Shown here piece by piece: positions 26,525 through 35,755 of a DNA stretch of 64,000 nt. Both the position numbers and the translations under genes were made by a program. The notes below the pieces were generated by a model. It was not told the origin of the DNA. It saw only the letters and a list, made by a program, of their open reading frames with translations, and made no database searches. The DNA is from Endozoicomonas sp. G2_1 (GTDB lineage: Bacteria > Pseudomonadota > Gammaproteobacteria > Enterobacterales > Alteromonadaceae). Location: the NCBI RefSeq assembly GCF_017744155.1, contig NZ_JAGHQT010000003.1:302107-366106 (forward strand), in the 5' to 3' direction. How positions within the stretch are numbered: position 1 is the first letter of the stretch; each line of letters begins with the position of its first letter.

Positions 26525-29089
26525 ATGCAGGTGATGCGTGGATTGTTATTTTTTCTAATTGGCTTGCTGTCGACGGTATTAGTTTCGTTTCAGACATCAG
26601 CGCTACCCGTAGCTGATTACTTGCCAAAAGCGCAGCGTTATAACGCAGATATTCCGACACCGAAGCAGGTTTTAGGTGTTGAAATTGGCGAGCGTCATTT
26701 AATGCACTATCAAGTACTGCAGTATATGTCGGCGCTTGCTGAACGCTCTCCAAACATGATTAAAACTAGTATTGGCCGCACTGCACAGCATCGCGAACAA
26801 ATTCTATTAACCATTTCTAGCCAGCAAAATCTCGATAATCTGTCTCAAATTTTGGCTCGTCGCAATGATGTTAGTAAGGTCAATGAAAACGACCCATTGG
26901 TTGTATGGCTCGGCTACAGTGTTCACGGTGATGAAATTTCAGGTACTCATGCGTCGCTTGCTGTCGCTTACCACCTAACAGCGAGCCAAAGCCCTGAAGT
27001 AAAGGCGTTACTCGACAATACTATTATTGTTATTGAACCAAGCTTAAACCCCGATGGTATGGACAGATTCGCCCAATGGGTGATGACTTATCGCAATACC
27101 AGCGATAATATCGACCCTTATCACAGCGAGCACAACCAAGGCTGGGTGAGTGGCCGTACTAACCACTTTTGGTTTGATTTAAATCGCGACTGGTTGTTGT
27201 TGTCACAACAAGAAACTCGCAATCGCATCAAGTATTTTTACCAATACCAACCGAATGTTTTGGGCGACTTCCATGAAATGGGACGCAACAGTACTTACTT
27301 CTTCCAACCTGGTATTCCAACTCGCACCCATCCGTTAACGTTACAGAAAAATACTGAACTAACTCAAGAGATTGCTAAGTTCCATGCAGCAGCACTAGAC
27401 GGTAAAGATCGTTTATATGTTAGTGAAGAGAACTTTGACGATTTTTATTATGGCAAAGGTTCAACTTATCCAGATATCAATGGTGGCGTTGGTATTTTGT
27501 TTGAGCAAGCCAGTAGTCGCGGTTATCAAGTAGACACGATTAACGGTTTGCTGACCTTTGAATTTGGTATTCAAAACCAAGTGTTAACTTCATTGTCGAC
27601 CCTAGCTGGCGCTACTGCTAACAGTAAAGCATTAAAGCAATATCGCTATGATTTTTATCAGCAGGGTGAGCAACAAGCGTCGAAAGAAAAGATTAGCGGC
27701 TACCTCGTTCACGAAGGTCATGACAACTTCCGCATGGCTGATTTTCTCGGTAAGTTAAAACAACACCACGTTGAAGCTTACCCTTTAACCTCTGATTATC
27801 GTCTTAATGATAAGGTCTACAGTAAAGCAACTAGCTATTTTATTCCGCTTGAACAAAAGCAATACCGAGTTGTAAAAGCACTATTTACCACAGAGACAGA
27901 TTTCCAAGATAATACCTTTTACGACGTTTCCGGTTGGACATTGCCTTATGCAATGAACATTGAGTTTCAACCGATTACTCGCACTTGGGGTCTAAAGTGG
28001 TCTGAACAAGCTTGGCAATCAGCGCCAACTGAAACGGTCGAACTCGACCAAAATGCTTATGCCTATGCTTTCGAGTGGCATCATTTCTTGGCGCCTAAGC
28101 TACTGAACAAGTTATTGAGCCAAGGTATCAAGGCTCGAGTTGCTACTAAAGCATTTACCAGTGTGCTTGCTGGTGATAGTAAAGACTTTGCTTTAGGTAC
28201 TATTGTTATTCCTGCGGGTATTCAAACAGAAGAAAATTGGCGCGACTTAGTGGCGAGCGCAGCCACTGAAGCGGGTATTGAAATTTTCAATATTAATACC
28301 GGTTTGACACCTAAGGGTGCTGATTTGGGCAGCCGGACGTTATTGCCAGTTGAGCCAGTTAAAGTGCTATTAGTAGGTGGTAATGGCGTGTCGCAATACG
28401 AAGCTGGCGAGATTCGTTTCTATCTTGATCAAATGCAAGGCATTCCAGTGTCTTTGGTTGAAAAATCGCGTTTGGCTCGAGTGAACTTAGCAGACTACAG
28501 CCATATTATCATGGTTAACGGTAACTACAGTGACTTGTCTAAGAAAACTGTTAACAAGCTCACCAATTGGGTGCGTGCTGGTGGTGTTTTGTTTGGTCAA
28601 AAGAGCGCTGCAAAATGGCTGGCTGAACAAGAAATTTTAAAAGCGAATTTTGTCAGTAAAAAACGCATTGATGAAATGTTCGCGACCGAAACGTTAACCT
28701 ATCAAGACAAAGAATCTCTGGCCGCGCGCAAACGTATAGCAGGTGCAATTTACGGTACTAAACTCGATACCAGTCATCCTTTGGCCTATGGGTACACTGA
28801 ACAAAACTTGCCGCTGTTTAAAAATAGTAGCTTAATCTTTGAAAAGCCAAATTCTCCATTTGTTGGCGTCGCGCAATATACCGCATCGCCATTACTGAGC
28901 GGTTACAGTGATCGCAATTTGGTCAACCAAGTGGCGAACAATGTTGCGTTATTGGGGCACAACTATGGTCAAGGGCGTGTTATTGCAAGTTCAGATGTTT
29001 TAGCGTTTCGCGGGTATTGGCTGGGCAGTGCAAAATTGCTTGCCAATAGCTTGTTCTTTGCTAAAGCGTTTGACGCCAAAGCGGAGTAA
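26525..29089 (+). CDS. Large secreted M14-family zinc peptidase
   Basis: An 854-residue exported protein with an N-terminal signal sequence (GLLFFLIGLLSTVLVSF). The M14 carboxypeptidase domain has zinc ligands in SVHGDEISGTH and the third histidine in LGDFHEMGRNS, with LNPDGMDRF and FDLNRDW between them. The C-terminal half includes an amidotransferase-like segment (VKVLLVGGNGVSQYEAGEIR ... VNGNYSDLS). Such proteins are common in marine Alteromonadales and probably degrade peptides in the periplasm or outside the cell. ATG 26525 has GGGGG 5 bases upstream; a GTG 12 bases earlier is also open. It separates nfuA from comF, which are adjacent in E. coli. Confidence 0.88.
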   Translation: MQVMRGLLFFLIGLLSTVLVSFQTSALPVADYLPKAQRYNADIPTPKQVLGVEIGERHLMHYQVLQYMSALAERSPNMIKTSIGRTAQHREQILLTISSQQNLDNLSQILARRNDVSKVNENDPLVVWLGYSVHGDEISGTHASLAVAYHLTASQSPEVKALLDNTIIVIEPSLNPDGMDRFAQWVMTYRNTSDNIDPYHSEHNQGWVSGRTNHFWFDLNRDWLLLSQQETRNRIKYFYQYQPNVLGDFHEMGRNSTYFFQPGIPTRTHPLTLQKNTELTQEIAKFHAAALDGKDRLYVSEENFDDFYYGKGSTYPDINGGVGILFEQASSRGYQVDTINGLLTFEFGIQNQVLTSLSTLAGATANSKALKQYRYDFYQQGEQQASKEKISGYLVHEGHDNFRMADFLGKLKQHHVEAYPLTSDYRLNDKVYSKATSYFIPLEQKQYRVVKALFTTETDFQDNTFYDVSGWTLPYAMNIEFQPITRTWGLKWSEQAWQSAPTETVELDQNAYAYAFEWHHFLAPKLLNKLLSQGIKARVATKAFTSVLAGDSKDFALGTIVIPAGIQTEENWRDLVASAATEAGIEIFNINTGLTPKGADLGSRTLLPVEPVKVLLVGGNGVSQYEAGEIRFYLDQMQGIPVSLVEKSRLARVNLADYSHIIMVNGNYSDLSKKTVNKLTNWVRAGGVLFGQKSAAKWLAEQEILKANFVSKKRIDEMFATETLTYQDKESLAARKRIAGAIYGTKLDTSHPLAYGYTEQNLPLFKNSSLIFEKPNSPFVGVAQYTASPLLSGYSDRNLVNQVANNVALLGHNYGQGRVIASSDVLAFRGYWLGSAKLLANSLFFAKAFDAKAE

Positions 29090-29095
29090 CGTCTA

Positions 29096-29938
29096 CTAGC
29101 TCGGAGGAGCCAAGGTCGCCGAAACAACGGTGATTTTATTGGCTCCACCAAGCTTTAATGTTTTACATGCCTCATTCGCTGTACTTCCAGTCGTGATCAC
29201 ATCATCAAACAGCACAATGTCAGGTGACATTGATACCAATTTTGGCTGAGTAACGACAAAGCTATTTTTGACATTCTTTCTGCGCTCAGCACCACTTAGT
29301 CCGACTTGTGGTTGAGTGACTTTCTCCTTTGCTAACAGCATTGGCTGGTAGGTGATTGACAAATAGTTAGCGAGTGCTTTTGCAATTAAATGGCTTTGGT
29401 TAAAGCCTCGCTCCTGCCATCGTTCAATATGGATGGGTACTGCCGTTAACACTGTATTGCTCGACACATGTAGGCTAGCTTTGAGGCGGCTGGCAAGTAA
29501 GAAAGCGATTAAATCGGCAAGTTCAAAGCGCTGCTGATATTTTAGCGCCGATAGCCAAGTTGATAATGGCCATTGGTGTGGTGCCAAACAAATTAGTTGC
29601 TCAAAGTGTTGGTGATTAATATGACTGGCAATAGCTGGCCAGTGCAGCAAGTTATGGTCAATTTTTTCAAGTTCAAAATATTGAATATCGGCTTGGCAGT
29701 GAGGGCAAATTAAGGGATGTTGTTGGGTTGTGCCTTGGCACAGCAAACAGCAACTCACTTTGTGTTTCGTTTGATGCAATTCGTTAGTCAGCCTTGCGTA
29801 AAAGAGTGCAAACAAAGATAGCCAACTTTTTTGGCCGTAGGCCGAGCTTTTTATCCCGGTTGAAAGCTGTTGCTGTAAGTGTTTACTTTGGTCGATATCG
29901 CGGCGATGCAATAAGCTGCCAAGGCGGTGAAATTCCAT
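29096..29938 (-). CDS. comF: ComF/GntX-family phosphoribosyltransferase-like protein
   Basis: A 280-residue protein with a cysteine zinc knuckle (CCLLC ... CPHC, about residues 63-79) and a C-terminal phosphoribosyltransferase domain (TAVPIHIERWQERGFNQ, then IVLFDDVITTGSTANEACK). ComF proteins take part in DNA uptake in some bacteria; the E. coli GntX role is unclear. The start is supported by AAGGAG 7 bases upstream, so the N-terminal stretch of about 60 residues before the zinc knuckle, absent from typical members, appears real. It is divergent from bioH, as gntX is in E. coli. Confidence 0.88.
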   Translation of the reverse strand: MEFHRLGSLLHRRDIDQSKHLQQQLSTGIKSSAYGQKSWLSLFALFYARLTNELHQTKHKVSCCLLCQGTTQQHPLICPHCQADIQYFELEKIDHNLLHWPAIASHINHQHFEQLICLAPHQWPLSTWLSALKYQQRFELADLIAFLLASRLKASLHVSSNTVLTAVPIHIERWQERGFNQSHLIAKALANYLSITYQPMLLAKEKVTQPQVGLSGAERRKNVKNSFVVTQPKLVSMSPDIVLFDDVITTGSTANEACKTLKLGGANKITVVSATLAPPS

Positions 29939-30046
29939 TTTATGGCTCCTTTCAGTAAACTACTGATTTTTATCAATGAGCACTAAGTTAACCGTACTTT
30001 GTTGAATGGTTAGCTTCGATCAAATCGACATAAGGTCTAGGTAAGC

Positions 30047-30841
30047 ATGGCGCAAAAGTTGAAATTTTCCAGTCAAGGCCACGGGCAAAGTTTGGTTTTT
30101 CTTCACGGTTGGGGATTAAACGCGGGAATATGGCAACCTGTAGCACAGCGTCTAAGTCAGCACTTTCATGTCGTCACTGTCGATTTACCGGGCTTTGGCA
30201 ATAGTGTTGATTGCACAGTTAATAACTATGACCTCAAAAAAGTTTGCTCATTAGTCGCTGAAGTCATTGAACAGCCATCGGTGATAATTGGTTGGTCAAT
30301 GGGGGGGCTAATTGCCACCGAGTTGGCCTTATCCTATCCAGAAAAAGTGACAGCGCTTGTCACCGTAGCGAGCAGCCCAATGTTTGTCGAGCGAGACCAA
30401 TGGCATGGTATCAAAGCAAATGTTTTAGCGAGCTTTCACCGTCAGCTCTCAGATGATGTCGCCAAAACCATTGATGGTTTTTTGAAAATTCAAGCAATGG
30501 GCAGCCCACAGCTAAAACACGATATTAAACAAATTCGCGATCTGGTTATGAAGCAACCCATGGCGACTAGGGATACGCTCGATCAATCACTCAACTTACT
30601 TTCCGATTGCGATCTTCGTCAGCAGTTGGTCAATATTCAACAGCCGTTTTTGCGCTTGTATGGTAAAAACGACAGTTTAGTGCCGCGTCGAGCGATTGCT
30701 GATATTGCTAAACTAGCGCCGCAAAGCCAGCAACACGTATTTGAACAAGCATCACACGCACCGTTTATTTCTGATTTTGATAACTTTTGCCAGACCTTAA
30801 TCACTTGGCTTGGCGCCAATACCTCTGGCAATAGCGCGTAG
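30047..30841 (+). CDS. bioH: Pimeloyl-ACP methyl ester carboxylesterase
   Basis: An alpha/beta hydrolase that removes the methyl group from pimeloyl-ACP methyl ester, the last step before biotin ring assembly. The 264 residues show the oxyanion HGWGLNAGIW, the nucleophile elbow GWSMGG, the acid in LYGKNDSLVP and the histidine in ASHAPFISDF, as in E. coli BioH. The comF-bioH divergent pair is conserved. No other biotin gene is in the window. Confidence 0.92.
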   Translation: MAQKLKFSSQGHGQSLVFLHGWGLNAGIWQPVAQRLSQHFHVVTVDLPGFGNSVDCTVNNYDLKKVCSLVAEVIEQPSVIIGWSMGGLIATELALSYPEKVTALVTVASSPMFVERDQWHGIKANVLASFHRQLSDDVAKTIDGFLKIQAMGSPQLKHDIKQIRDLVMKQPMATRDTLDQSLNLLSDCDLRQQLVNIQQPFLRLYGKNDSLVPRRAIADIAKLAPQSQQHVFEQASHAPFISDFDNFCQTLITWLGANTSGNSA

Positions 30842-30985
30842 TTCAGCCACGGATCCTTTAGTTTACTTTTTTGTCTTTTTGGTGAATAATTAACCATGTC
30901 TGATTTGTTAAATTAACATCAAGGCTCTGGCCTTTCATCGATTTAACTCAATAGTTGAGGTTGCAGTTTAACCCGAGGAGTTAAC

Positions 30986-31279
30986 ATGGATATTTCATCT
31001 ACATTCAATGCAGGTTTGCAAGGCTTTCAGCGTGCGACCCAAGATGCTAATCAAGCAGCATCAGAAATTGCCAGTGCGGACCTGTTTAATCAGTCTGCTA
31101 GCGATATTGGGCAAACAGGACAAACAACAAGTCCGATAAATGTAAACCAGCAACAGCCAACTAATTTAACTGAATCGATTGTCGATTTAAGAGTGGCCGA
31201 AGTACAAGCGCGTGCTTCAGCTGAAGTGATTCAAACCGCTGATGAAGTGTTGGGGACCTTGCTCGACGTTAGAGTATAG
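30986..31279 (+). CDS. Small protein resembling flagellar rod/hook termini
   Basis: A 97-residue protein without signal or membrane segment. Its ends resemble those of axial flagellar proteins such as FlgC, FlgE or FlgG. The N-terminal part STFNAGLQGFQRATQDANQAA is amphipathic. The C-terminal part DLRVAEVQARASAEVIQTADEVLGTLLDV matches the conserved closing helix of rod proteins, which reads roughly NMIEAQRAYEANAKVI...D..L. The centre is a Gln/Thr/Asn-rich linker. The ATG has GAGGAG upstream. It is 12 bases from the metalloprotease-like gene. Function unknown; the resemblance is by eye. Confidence 0.72.
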   Translation: MDISSTFNAGLQGFQRATQDANQAASEIASADLFNQSASDIGQTGQTTSPINVNQQQPTNLTESIVDLRVAEVQARASAEVIQTADEVLGTLLDVRV

Positions 31280-31291
31280 TTTCAGTTCGTT

Positions 31292-32296
31292 ATGAATATT
31301 ACGCCGCAAGTTAACAATTTACCGTTAGCAACTGTCGTCAACCCGCCGACAGATACTTTGCGCCGTGAAAACAATCAACGAGAGGTCATTAGCCAGACAA
31401 CGGCTGCAGGACAATCGGCAGCGGAACGAGGGTTAGCTCGAGATCGGGAAGCCAGGCCGAATAACAACAATGTTGATAATATTGATTTTGCCGCTATTCA
31501 AGAGCAAGCAGAGCAAGAAGCTGCGCGAATTAATGGTTCAGAGCAAAATCAACAAGACTCCTCTGAGCAACAAGGGCAAGCATCTGGTCAAAACGCTGAG
31601 GACACCGAGAACCGCGCTGAACGTTCGCAAGACGATGATCAGCAAAATTCCGGTGACAGTGACGAGCCTAGTCCACAACAAGAATTTGCTGAGCAGCAAC
31701 AGATACTCGAGTTACAAGCGCGTGACAGAGAAGTAAGAGCTCACGAACAAGCTCATGCTGCTGTTGGTGGCCCTTATGCTGGCACACCGCAATATACCTT
31801 TGAAACCGGTCCAGACGGTCGCAGGTACGCGGTTGAAGGTGAAGTACAAGTTGACCTTTCAACTATCGATGGCAACCCGAGAGCGACCATTGCTAAGTTA
31901 CAACAAGTGTATGCGGCAGCACTTGCACCTGCAAATCCTTCTATTCAAGACACCCGGGTTGCCGCCCAAGCACAACAGTTAATTGCCCAAGCCCAGTCTG
32001 AACTGGTTGCTCAGCAAACGGGTACTGAAGCGCCAGATCAAAGCAATCCTAATATACGTGCCAACCAAGTACTAGGGGAAACACAGGCTACTGCTAGCGG
32101 CACACTGGAAAATAGTAGTGAAGGTTTTGATCAGTTGATCAACCGAACTATTGCCGCACAAGATCAAGTTGTACCAGACCTCAACACCCGTTCATTAGAG
32201 ATTACTGAGCGAGCGGCTCGTATCGAAACCTTCTACGCCAATATCAATCAAGCTTTTGAGCGCCCACCTCGTTTTCAGTTTGAAATAACTGCTTAG
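31292..32296 (+). CDS. SprA-related putative metalloprotease
   Basis: A 334-residue protein. The first 110 residues are Gln/Asn/Glu-rich and low complexity. The conserved core runs from about 130 to 200, with an HExxH zinc site in RAHEQAHAAVGGPYAG (HEQAH at 151-155) followed by PQYTFETGPDGRRYAVEGEV. This matches the SprA-related (putative metalloprotease) family. The C-terminal third contains many Ala/Gln repeats and ends ARIETFYANINQAFERP. No signal peptide is visible, so export would need a special route. It follows the rod-like small gene in an apparent two-gene operon. The protease activity is inferred from the motif. Confidence 0.8.
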   Translation: MNITPQVNNLPLATVVNPPTDTLRRENNQREVISQTTAAGQSAAERGLARDREARPNNNNVDNIDFAAIQEQAEQEAARINGSEQNQQDSSEQQGQASGQNAEDTENRAERSQDDDQQNSGDSDEPSPQQEFAEQQQILELQARDREVRAHEQAHAAVGGPYAGTPQYTFETGPDGRRYAVEGEVQVDLSTIDGNPRATIAKLQQVYAAALAPANPSIQDTRVAAQAQQLIAQAQSELVAQQTGTEAPDQSNPNIRANQVLGETQATASGTLENSSEGFDQLINRTIAAQDQVVPDLNTRSLEITERAARIETFYANINQAFERPPRFQFEITA

Positions 32297-32445
32297 TTAA
32301 AATTACGTTTGCAGTTTAAAGCACATCAAATATAATCCCCACCGCAGGTCTATTTGTGTATCTTTCATTTAGATGATGAAAAGTACACTTTACTGTTGCT
32401 GTAACGCCTAAAAACTAGGTTCAATAATCATATAATTAAAAACAC

Positions 32446-32511
32446 CAAGGAAGTGTAGTGTTCATGTCATATCTCTGTGCTTCCTTGTCGATATTTAAGG
32501 AAAGGAAGTTG
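32446..32511 (+). promoter_or_regulatory. Possible RNA switch in the leader of the 32.5 kb lipoprotein gene
   Basis: Three matching elements: CAAGGAAG at 32446-32453, its exact complement CTTCCTTG at 32480-32487, and the ribosome site AAGGAAAGGAAG at 32497-32508 just before a TTG start. CTTCCTT can pair with either the first element (8 bp) or AAGGAAG of the ribosome site (7 bp), so the two structures exclude each other. If translation instead starts at 32458 or 32464, the first element is a ribosome site and this reading falls away. Confidence 0.35.
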
Positions 32512-34479
32512 AAATATAATCACTTTATCGCTCCAGGGCTTTCGCTCTTTTTACTCAACGGTTGTTTTGATGTTGATGATTCGGGCAATGCCGAAATTGC
32601 TCAAGCTATTCAAAATCAAACTCAAGCAATCGCATCACAAAACCAACAAAATACAGTTACCTTTAGAGGTCTTGTTACTAACGCATTGGATGGTAATGCG
32701 GTATCAAGTGCTTTGGTTACAGTAAAACTTGGCTCAAAAACTATTGTTGAAAACCTGGCTGCGACTAATGGACAATTTGAAGTCGCCAATTTACTACCTA
32801 ATTCTGATATTGAAGTTATTATTACAAGTGAAAACAATACGTTATTGCAACGCGCATTCTTTTTAAACACTGGCGATGCTACTTCAGGAAATGTTACACG
32901 TGATTTTGGCACTTTTTCTGTCTCAGAACCGCTTGAGCTAGATATTACGGTATTAAACCAAGGGACAGGGCTGGCGTTTGAACGATTAGAGTTTAATGCT
33001 TTTTCTCATGTTGGTACGAGTTCTACATTTAATCAATACAAGCATACGTCAAGCTATGATGCTGATATGGGCGTGTATAAAATTAGTATCCCCAAAAATA
33101 TTTCAACTGATATCCGTGCTAATTTAGATTTCAATGGCGATGGTGATATTGATTTTCGACCAGAATCAAACAATAACTTAAGTGGCCTCAATCTCATTAT
33201 TCGCGATGCTAACAACCTTGAAAGTTCTACTTTATATGTTAATGAGGTTGTCGATCCAGCTATCTCTAACATAGAGTATCGGATTTCTTTGCTTGATAAT
33301 GCTGCAAATACCATCACTGGAGCAATGTTCTCGGTAGATGATATTAATAACTCAGGTGTTCGCTCAAGTTTTGATAACAATACTCAGCAATATGTGGTGA
33401 ATGCAAGGTTTGAAAACTCAATTGAGCTGACTATGCCAGCATTCGAAAGTGATGGCGTTAACTATCAAAGTGCTTCTATTCGAGTATTTAGAGATGGCAC
33501 TGGTCAATTGCGGGTTAATACAACGAATGCAAGTGGTAATTGTTGCTACAATATTGATGACACGGCGACAATATCGTTAGCGCTCCAACCTAGAGTTGTT
33601 GCTAATAACAATAACTTAGAAGTAGTGTTTAGCTCATCGCAAGTTAATTCAACAGACTCAAGTTATACCGCTTTATACTCGCGCCCTATTAGCCTTAGGT
33701 CAAATTCTGTGAGTTTGAGAAATAGAAATGGTGTTAACTTTTTACGCGGTAATGAAAGTGACAGCGATCTCGTTTTACCTGGTACTACTGTGGTGACATT
33801 TGGTACTGAAATACCAATAAAAGCTGAATTATCATTAAATGATACGCGTTTGAAAGTGACTCCTACTTCAGCAATCACAGTACCAGGCAATTATCAGTAC
33901 GATATTGCTGAACTTGGAATTAAAGGCACAACGACTATCGTTAACCCATCAGGTGACTCATTATCTTTTGTACATAGAGCTGAAAATCAAGCTTTTGATA
34001 TCAATGATGTTCGTTTGGACAATGGAAATTTCACCACCAATGGCAATACTATAGTGACAACTAATACTGCCAATGAAGCGTCAAACTCTCAAAATTTTGA
34101 CCGTTCTGCTTATTTATATTTTCCAGCCAGTATTGATAGCTTAAAGAACTTTACACTGAGAAAAGTAAACGTAGTGTCGGATGGTATCAGTAGAACTAAT
34201 ATTAATACATTTAATGTTGTTAGTGATGGCAATGTCAATGTAGGACGAGTTGCTCTTTTAAGAGTTGCGGCCAATGAAAATGTTCAAATAGATCGTTTTG
34301 GTCCATCAGTTATTCTAGGTACAGCGCAAGGAGACACCCCTTTTATTTACCGAGTGTCTAGTTCTGAATTTTTATCAGACAACCTTGTTGGATCAGAAAA
34401 TAGCGTTAGCTATGAATACGCTTTTGAGACGAAAAGTGGTGAAGTAAAAACCGGTACTATTACGTTACCTGTTCAATAA
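32509..34479 (+). CDS. Large outer-membrane-type lipoprotein with carboxypeptidase-regulatory-like domain
   Basis: A 656-residue protein of unknown role. From the TTG at 32509 it starts with a short basic segment, a hydrophobic stretch and the lipobox-like LLNGC with Cys19, so it is a likely lipoprotein. Residues 45-120 look like a carboxypeptidase regulatory domain (FRGLVTNALDGNAVSSALVTV ... TNGQFEVANLLPNS). The rest is beta-rich with Asn/Ser/Asp repeats. Starts at 32458 (GTG) or 32464 (ATG) are open and would add 15-17 residues. The gene stands alone with a terminator behind it. It may be surface-exposed or adhesive; I have no better assignment. Confidence 0.7.
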   Translation: MKYNHFIAPGLSLFLLNGCFDVDDSGNAEIAQAIQNQTQAIASQNQQNTVTFRGLVTNALDGNAVSSALVTVKLGSKTIVENLAATNGQFEVANLLPNSDIEVIITSENNTLLQRAFFLNTGDATSGNVTRDFGTFSVSEPLELDITVLNQGTGLAFERLEFNAFSHVGTSSTFNQYKHTSSYDADMGVYKISIPKNISTDIRANLDFNGDGDIDFRPESNNNLSGLNLIIRDANNLESSTLYVNEVVDPAISNIEYRISLLDNAANTITGAMFSVDDINNSGVRSSFDNNTQQYVVNARFENSIELTMPAFESDGVNYQSASIRVFRDGTGQLRVNTTNASGNCCYNIDDTATISLALQPRVVANNNNLEVVFSSSQVNSTDSSYTALYSRPISLRSNSVSLRNRNGVNFLRGNESDSDLVLPGTTVVTFGTEIPIKAELSLNDTRLKVTPTSAITVPGNYQYDIAELGIKGTTTIVNPSGDSLSFVHRAENQAFDINDVRLDNGNFTTNGNTIVTTNTANEASNSQNFDRSAYLYFPASIDSLKNFTLRKVNVVSDGISRTNINTFNVVSDGNVNVGRVALLRVAANENVQIDRFGPSVILGTAQGDTPFIYRVSSSEFLSDNLVGSENSVSYEYAFETKSGEVKTGTITLPVQ

Positions 34480-34502
34480 GTTATTTTTTATATTTAGCAA
34501 CT

Positions 34503-34531
34503 AAAGCAGCAGAGAAATACTGCTGCTTTTT
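34503..34531 (+). terminator. Intrinsic terminator of the lipoprotein gene
   Basis: 10-bp stem (AAAGCAGCAG / CTGCTGCTTT) with a 7-base loop, followed by a T-run. It begins 24 bases after the stop codon. Confidence 0.88.
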
Positions 34532-34740
34532 ATTTATTAACTAATTGTTAAAAATAGATAAAAAATATAAAACTAAATTAATCAATAGCTTAGTGTTATA
34601 GAAAATATTCATCATTGTCCACATATTTATTATGGGAATAATAAATATTTGTCTTGCTTTTCTAACAGGAGAAATTTTACCATATAAAAACCAGTCTACT
34701 GGTTTACAAACTGTTACAATTACGAAAGTAAGAAGTCGTT

Positions 34741-35745
34741 ATGCTCGATAAAAAGTTTTTAGGTCGTACGCTTTATTGGTTATGCATATTGTTACTTCTA
34801 GGGACAAAAGTACAAGCTAACCCGCTGAAAGGCCAATACAAAAGGCCCGAATCTATTCCGTTTCCCGCGGACAATCCATACTCTGTGGAAAAAGCTGCTT
34901 TGGGTAAAATGCTGTTTTTTGAGCCAAGGCTCAGCAAAAACCGCAATATGACCTGTGCAACATGCCACAATCCTAGTTTCGGTTGGGAAGATGCAACGCC
35001 TACATCGATTGGTGCGCAAAATTCAAATCTCGATCGACACTCGCCCACCATTATCAATGCTGCCTGGGGTAAAACTTACTTCTGGGACGGTCGCGCTGCC
35101 TCGCTTGAAGATCAAGCAAAGGGGCCGATTGAGAGCAATGTTGAAATGAATTTGCCGATGGATGTTGCTGTTAAGCGTCTCGCTCAGGTGCCTAGCTATC
35201 AGCAATGGTTCACTCGTGTGTTTGGCCCTTCCGGCCTTACTGGTGAAAACGTCACTAAGGCGATTGCTACCTTTGAACGCACCGTGGTTTCTGGTCAAGC
35301 GCCATTTGACCTTTGGGTTGAGGGTGACGAAAATGCGATATCAGCTTCGGCAAAGCGCGGTTTTGACTTGTTTAATGGCAAAGCCGCCTGTGCCGATTGT
35401 CACACCGGTTGGAACTTCACTGATTATGCATTTCACGATATTGGCTTATCTGGTGAAGACAAAGGTTTAGGAGCTCGTACTGGTAATAGCAAAGATAACT
35501 TTGCCTTTAAAACGCCGAGTTTGAGAAATATCAGCCAACGGGCGCCGTATATGCACGACGGTCGTTTTGTCGACTTAAAGGCGGTTATTGCTCATTATAT
35601 CCCTGGAGGTATAAGGCGTCCTAGCTTGTCAAACAAAATGAAACCAGTGCCATTGACTCGACAAGATATCAACGACTTAGAAGCGTTTTTGCTGACTCTA
35701 ACCGGTGAAGATGCCGCCGTTAGCTTACCGATATTGCCATATTAG
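34741..35745 (+). CDS. Diheme cytochrome c peroxidase (CcpA/MauG family)
   Basis: A periplasmic diheme protein of 334 residues after a signal peptide (about 26 residues, ending near TKVQA). The heme sites are CATCH at about 72-76 and CADCH at about 217-221. Other family features are AALGKMLFFEPRLS, WDGRAASLEDQAKGP, FKTPSLRNISQRAPYMHDG and a C-terminal DINDLEAFLLTLTG. It probably reduces hydrogen peroxide with electrons from a c-type cytochrome, though MauG-like oxidation of a partner is an alternative. It is 10 bases ahead of a chemoreceptor gene, an unusual pairing. Confidence 0.9.
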   Translation: MLDKKFLGRTLYWLCILLLLGTKVQANPLKGQYKRPESIPFPADNPYSVEKAALGKMLFFEPRLSKNRNMTCATCHNPSFGWEDATPTSIGAQNSNLDRHSPTIINAAWGKTYFWDGRAASLEDQAKGPIESNVEMNLPMDVAVKRLAQVPSYQQWFTRVFGPSGLTGENVTKAIATFERTVVSGQAPFDLWVEGDENAISASAKRGFDLFNGKAACADCHTGWNFTDYAFHDIGLSGEDKGLGARTGNSKDNFAFKTPSLRNISQRAPYMHDGRFVDLKAVIAHYIPGGIRRPSLSNKMKPVPLTRQDINDLEAFLLTLTGEDAAVSLPILPY

Positions 35746-35755
35746 CGAGTAACTT

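Noticed and set aside
32458..32508. N-terminal extension of the 32.5 kb lipoprotein starting at GTG 32458
   Set aside because: It puts 17 extra residues before the signal sequence; the TTG at 32509 gives a cleaner lipoprotein start, although the alternative is not excluded.
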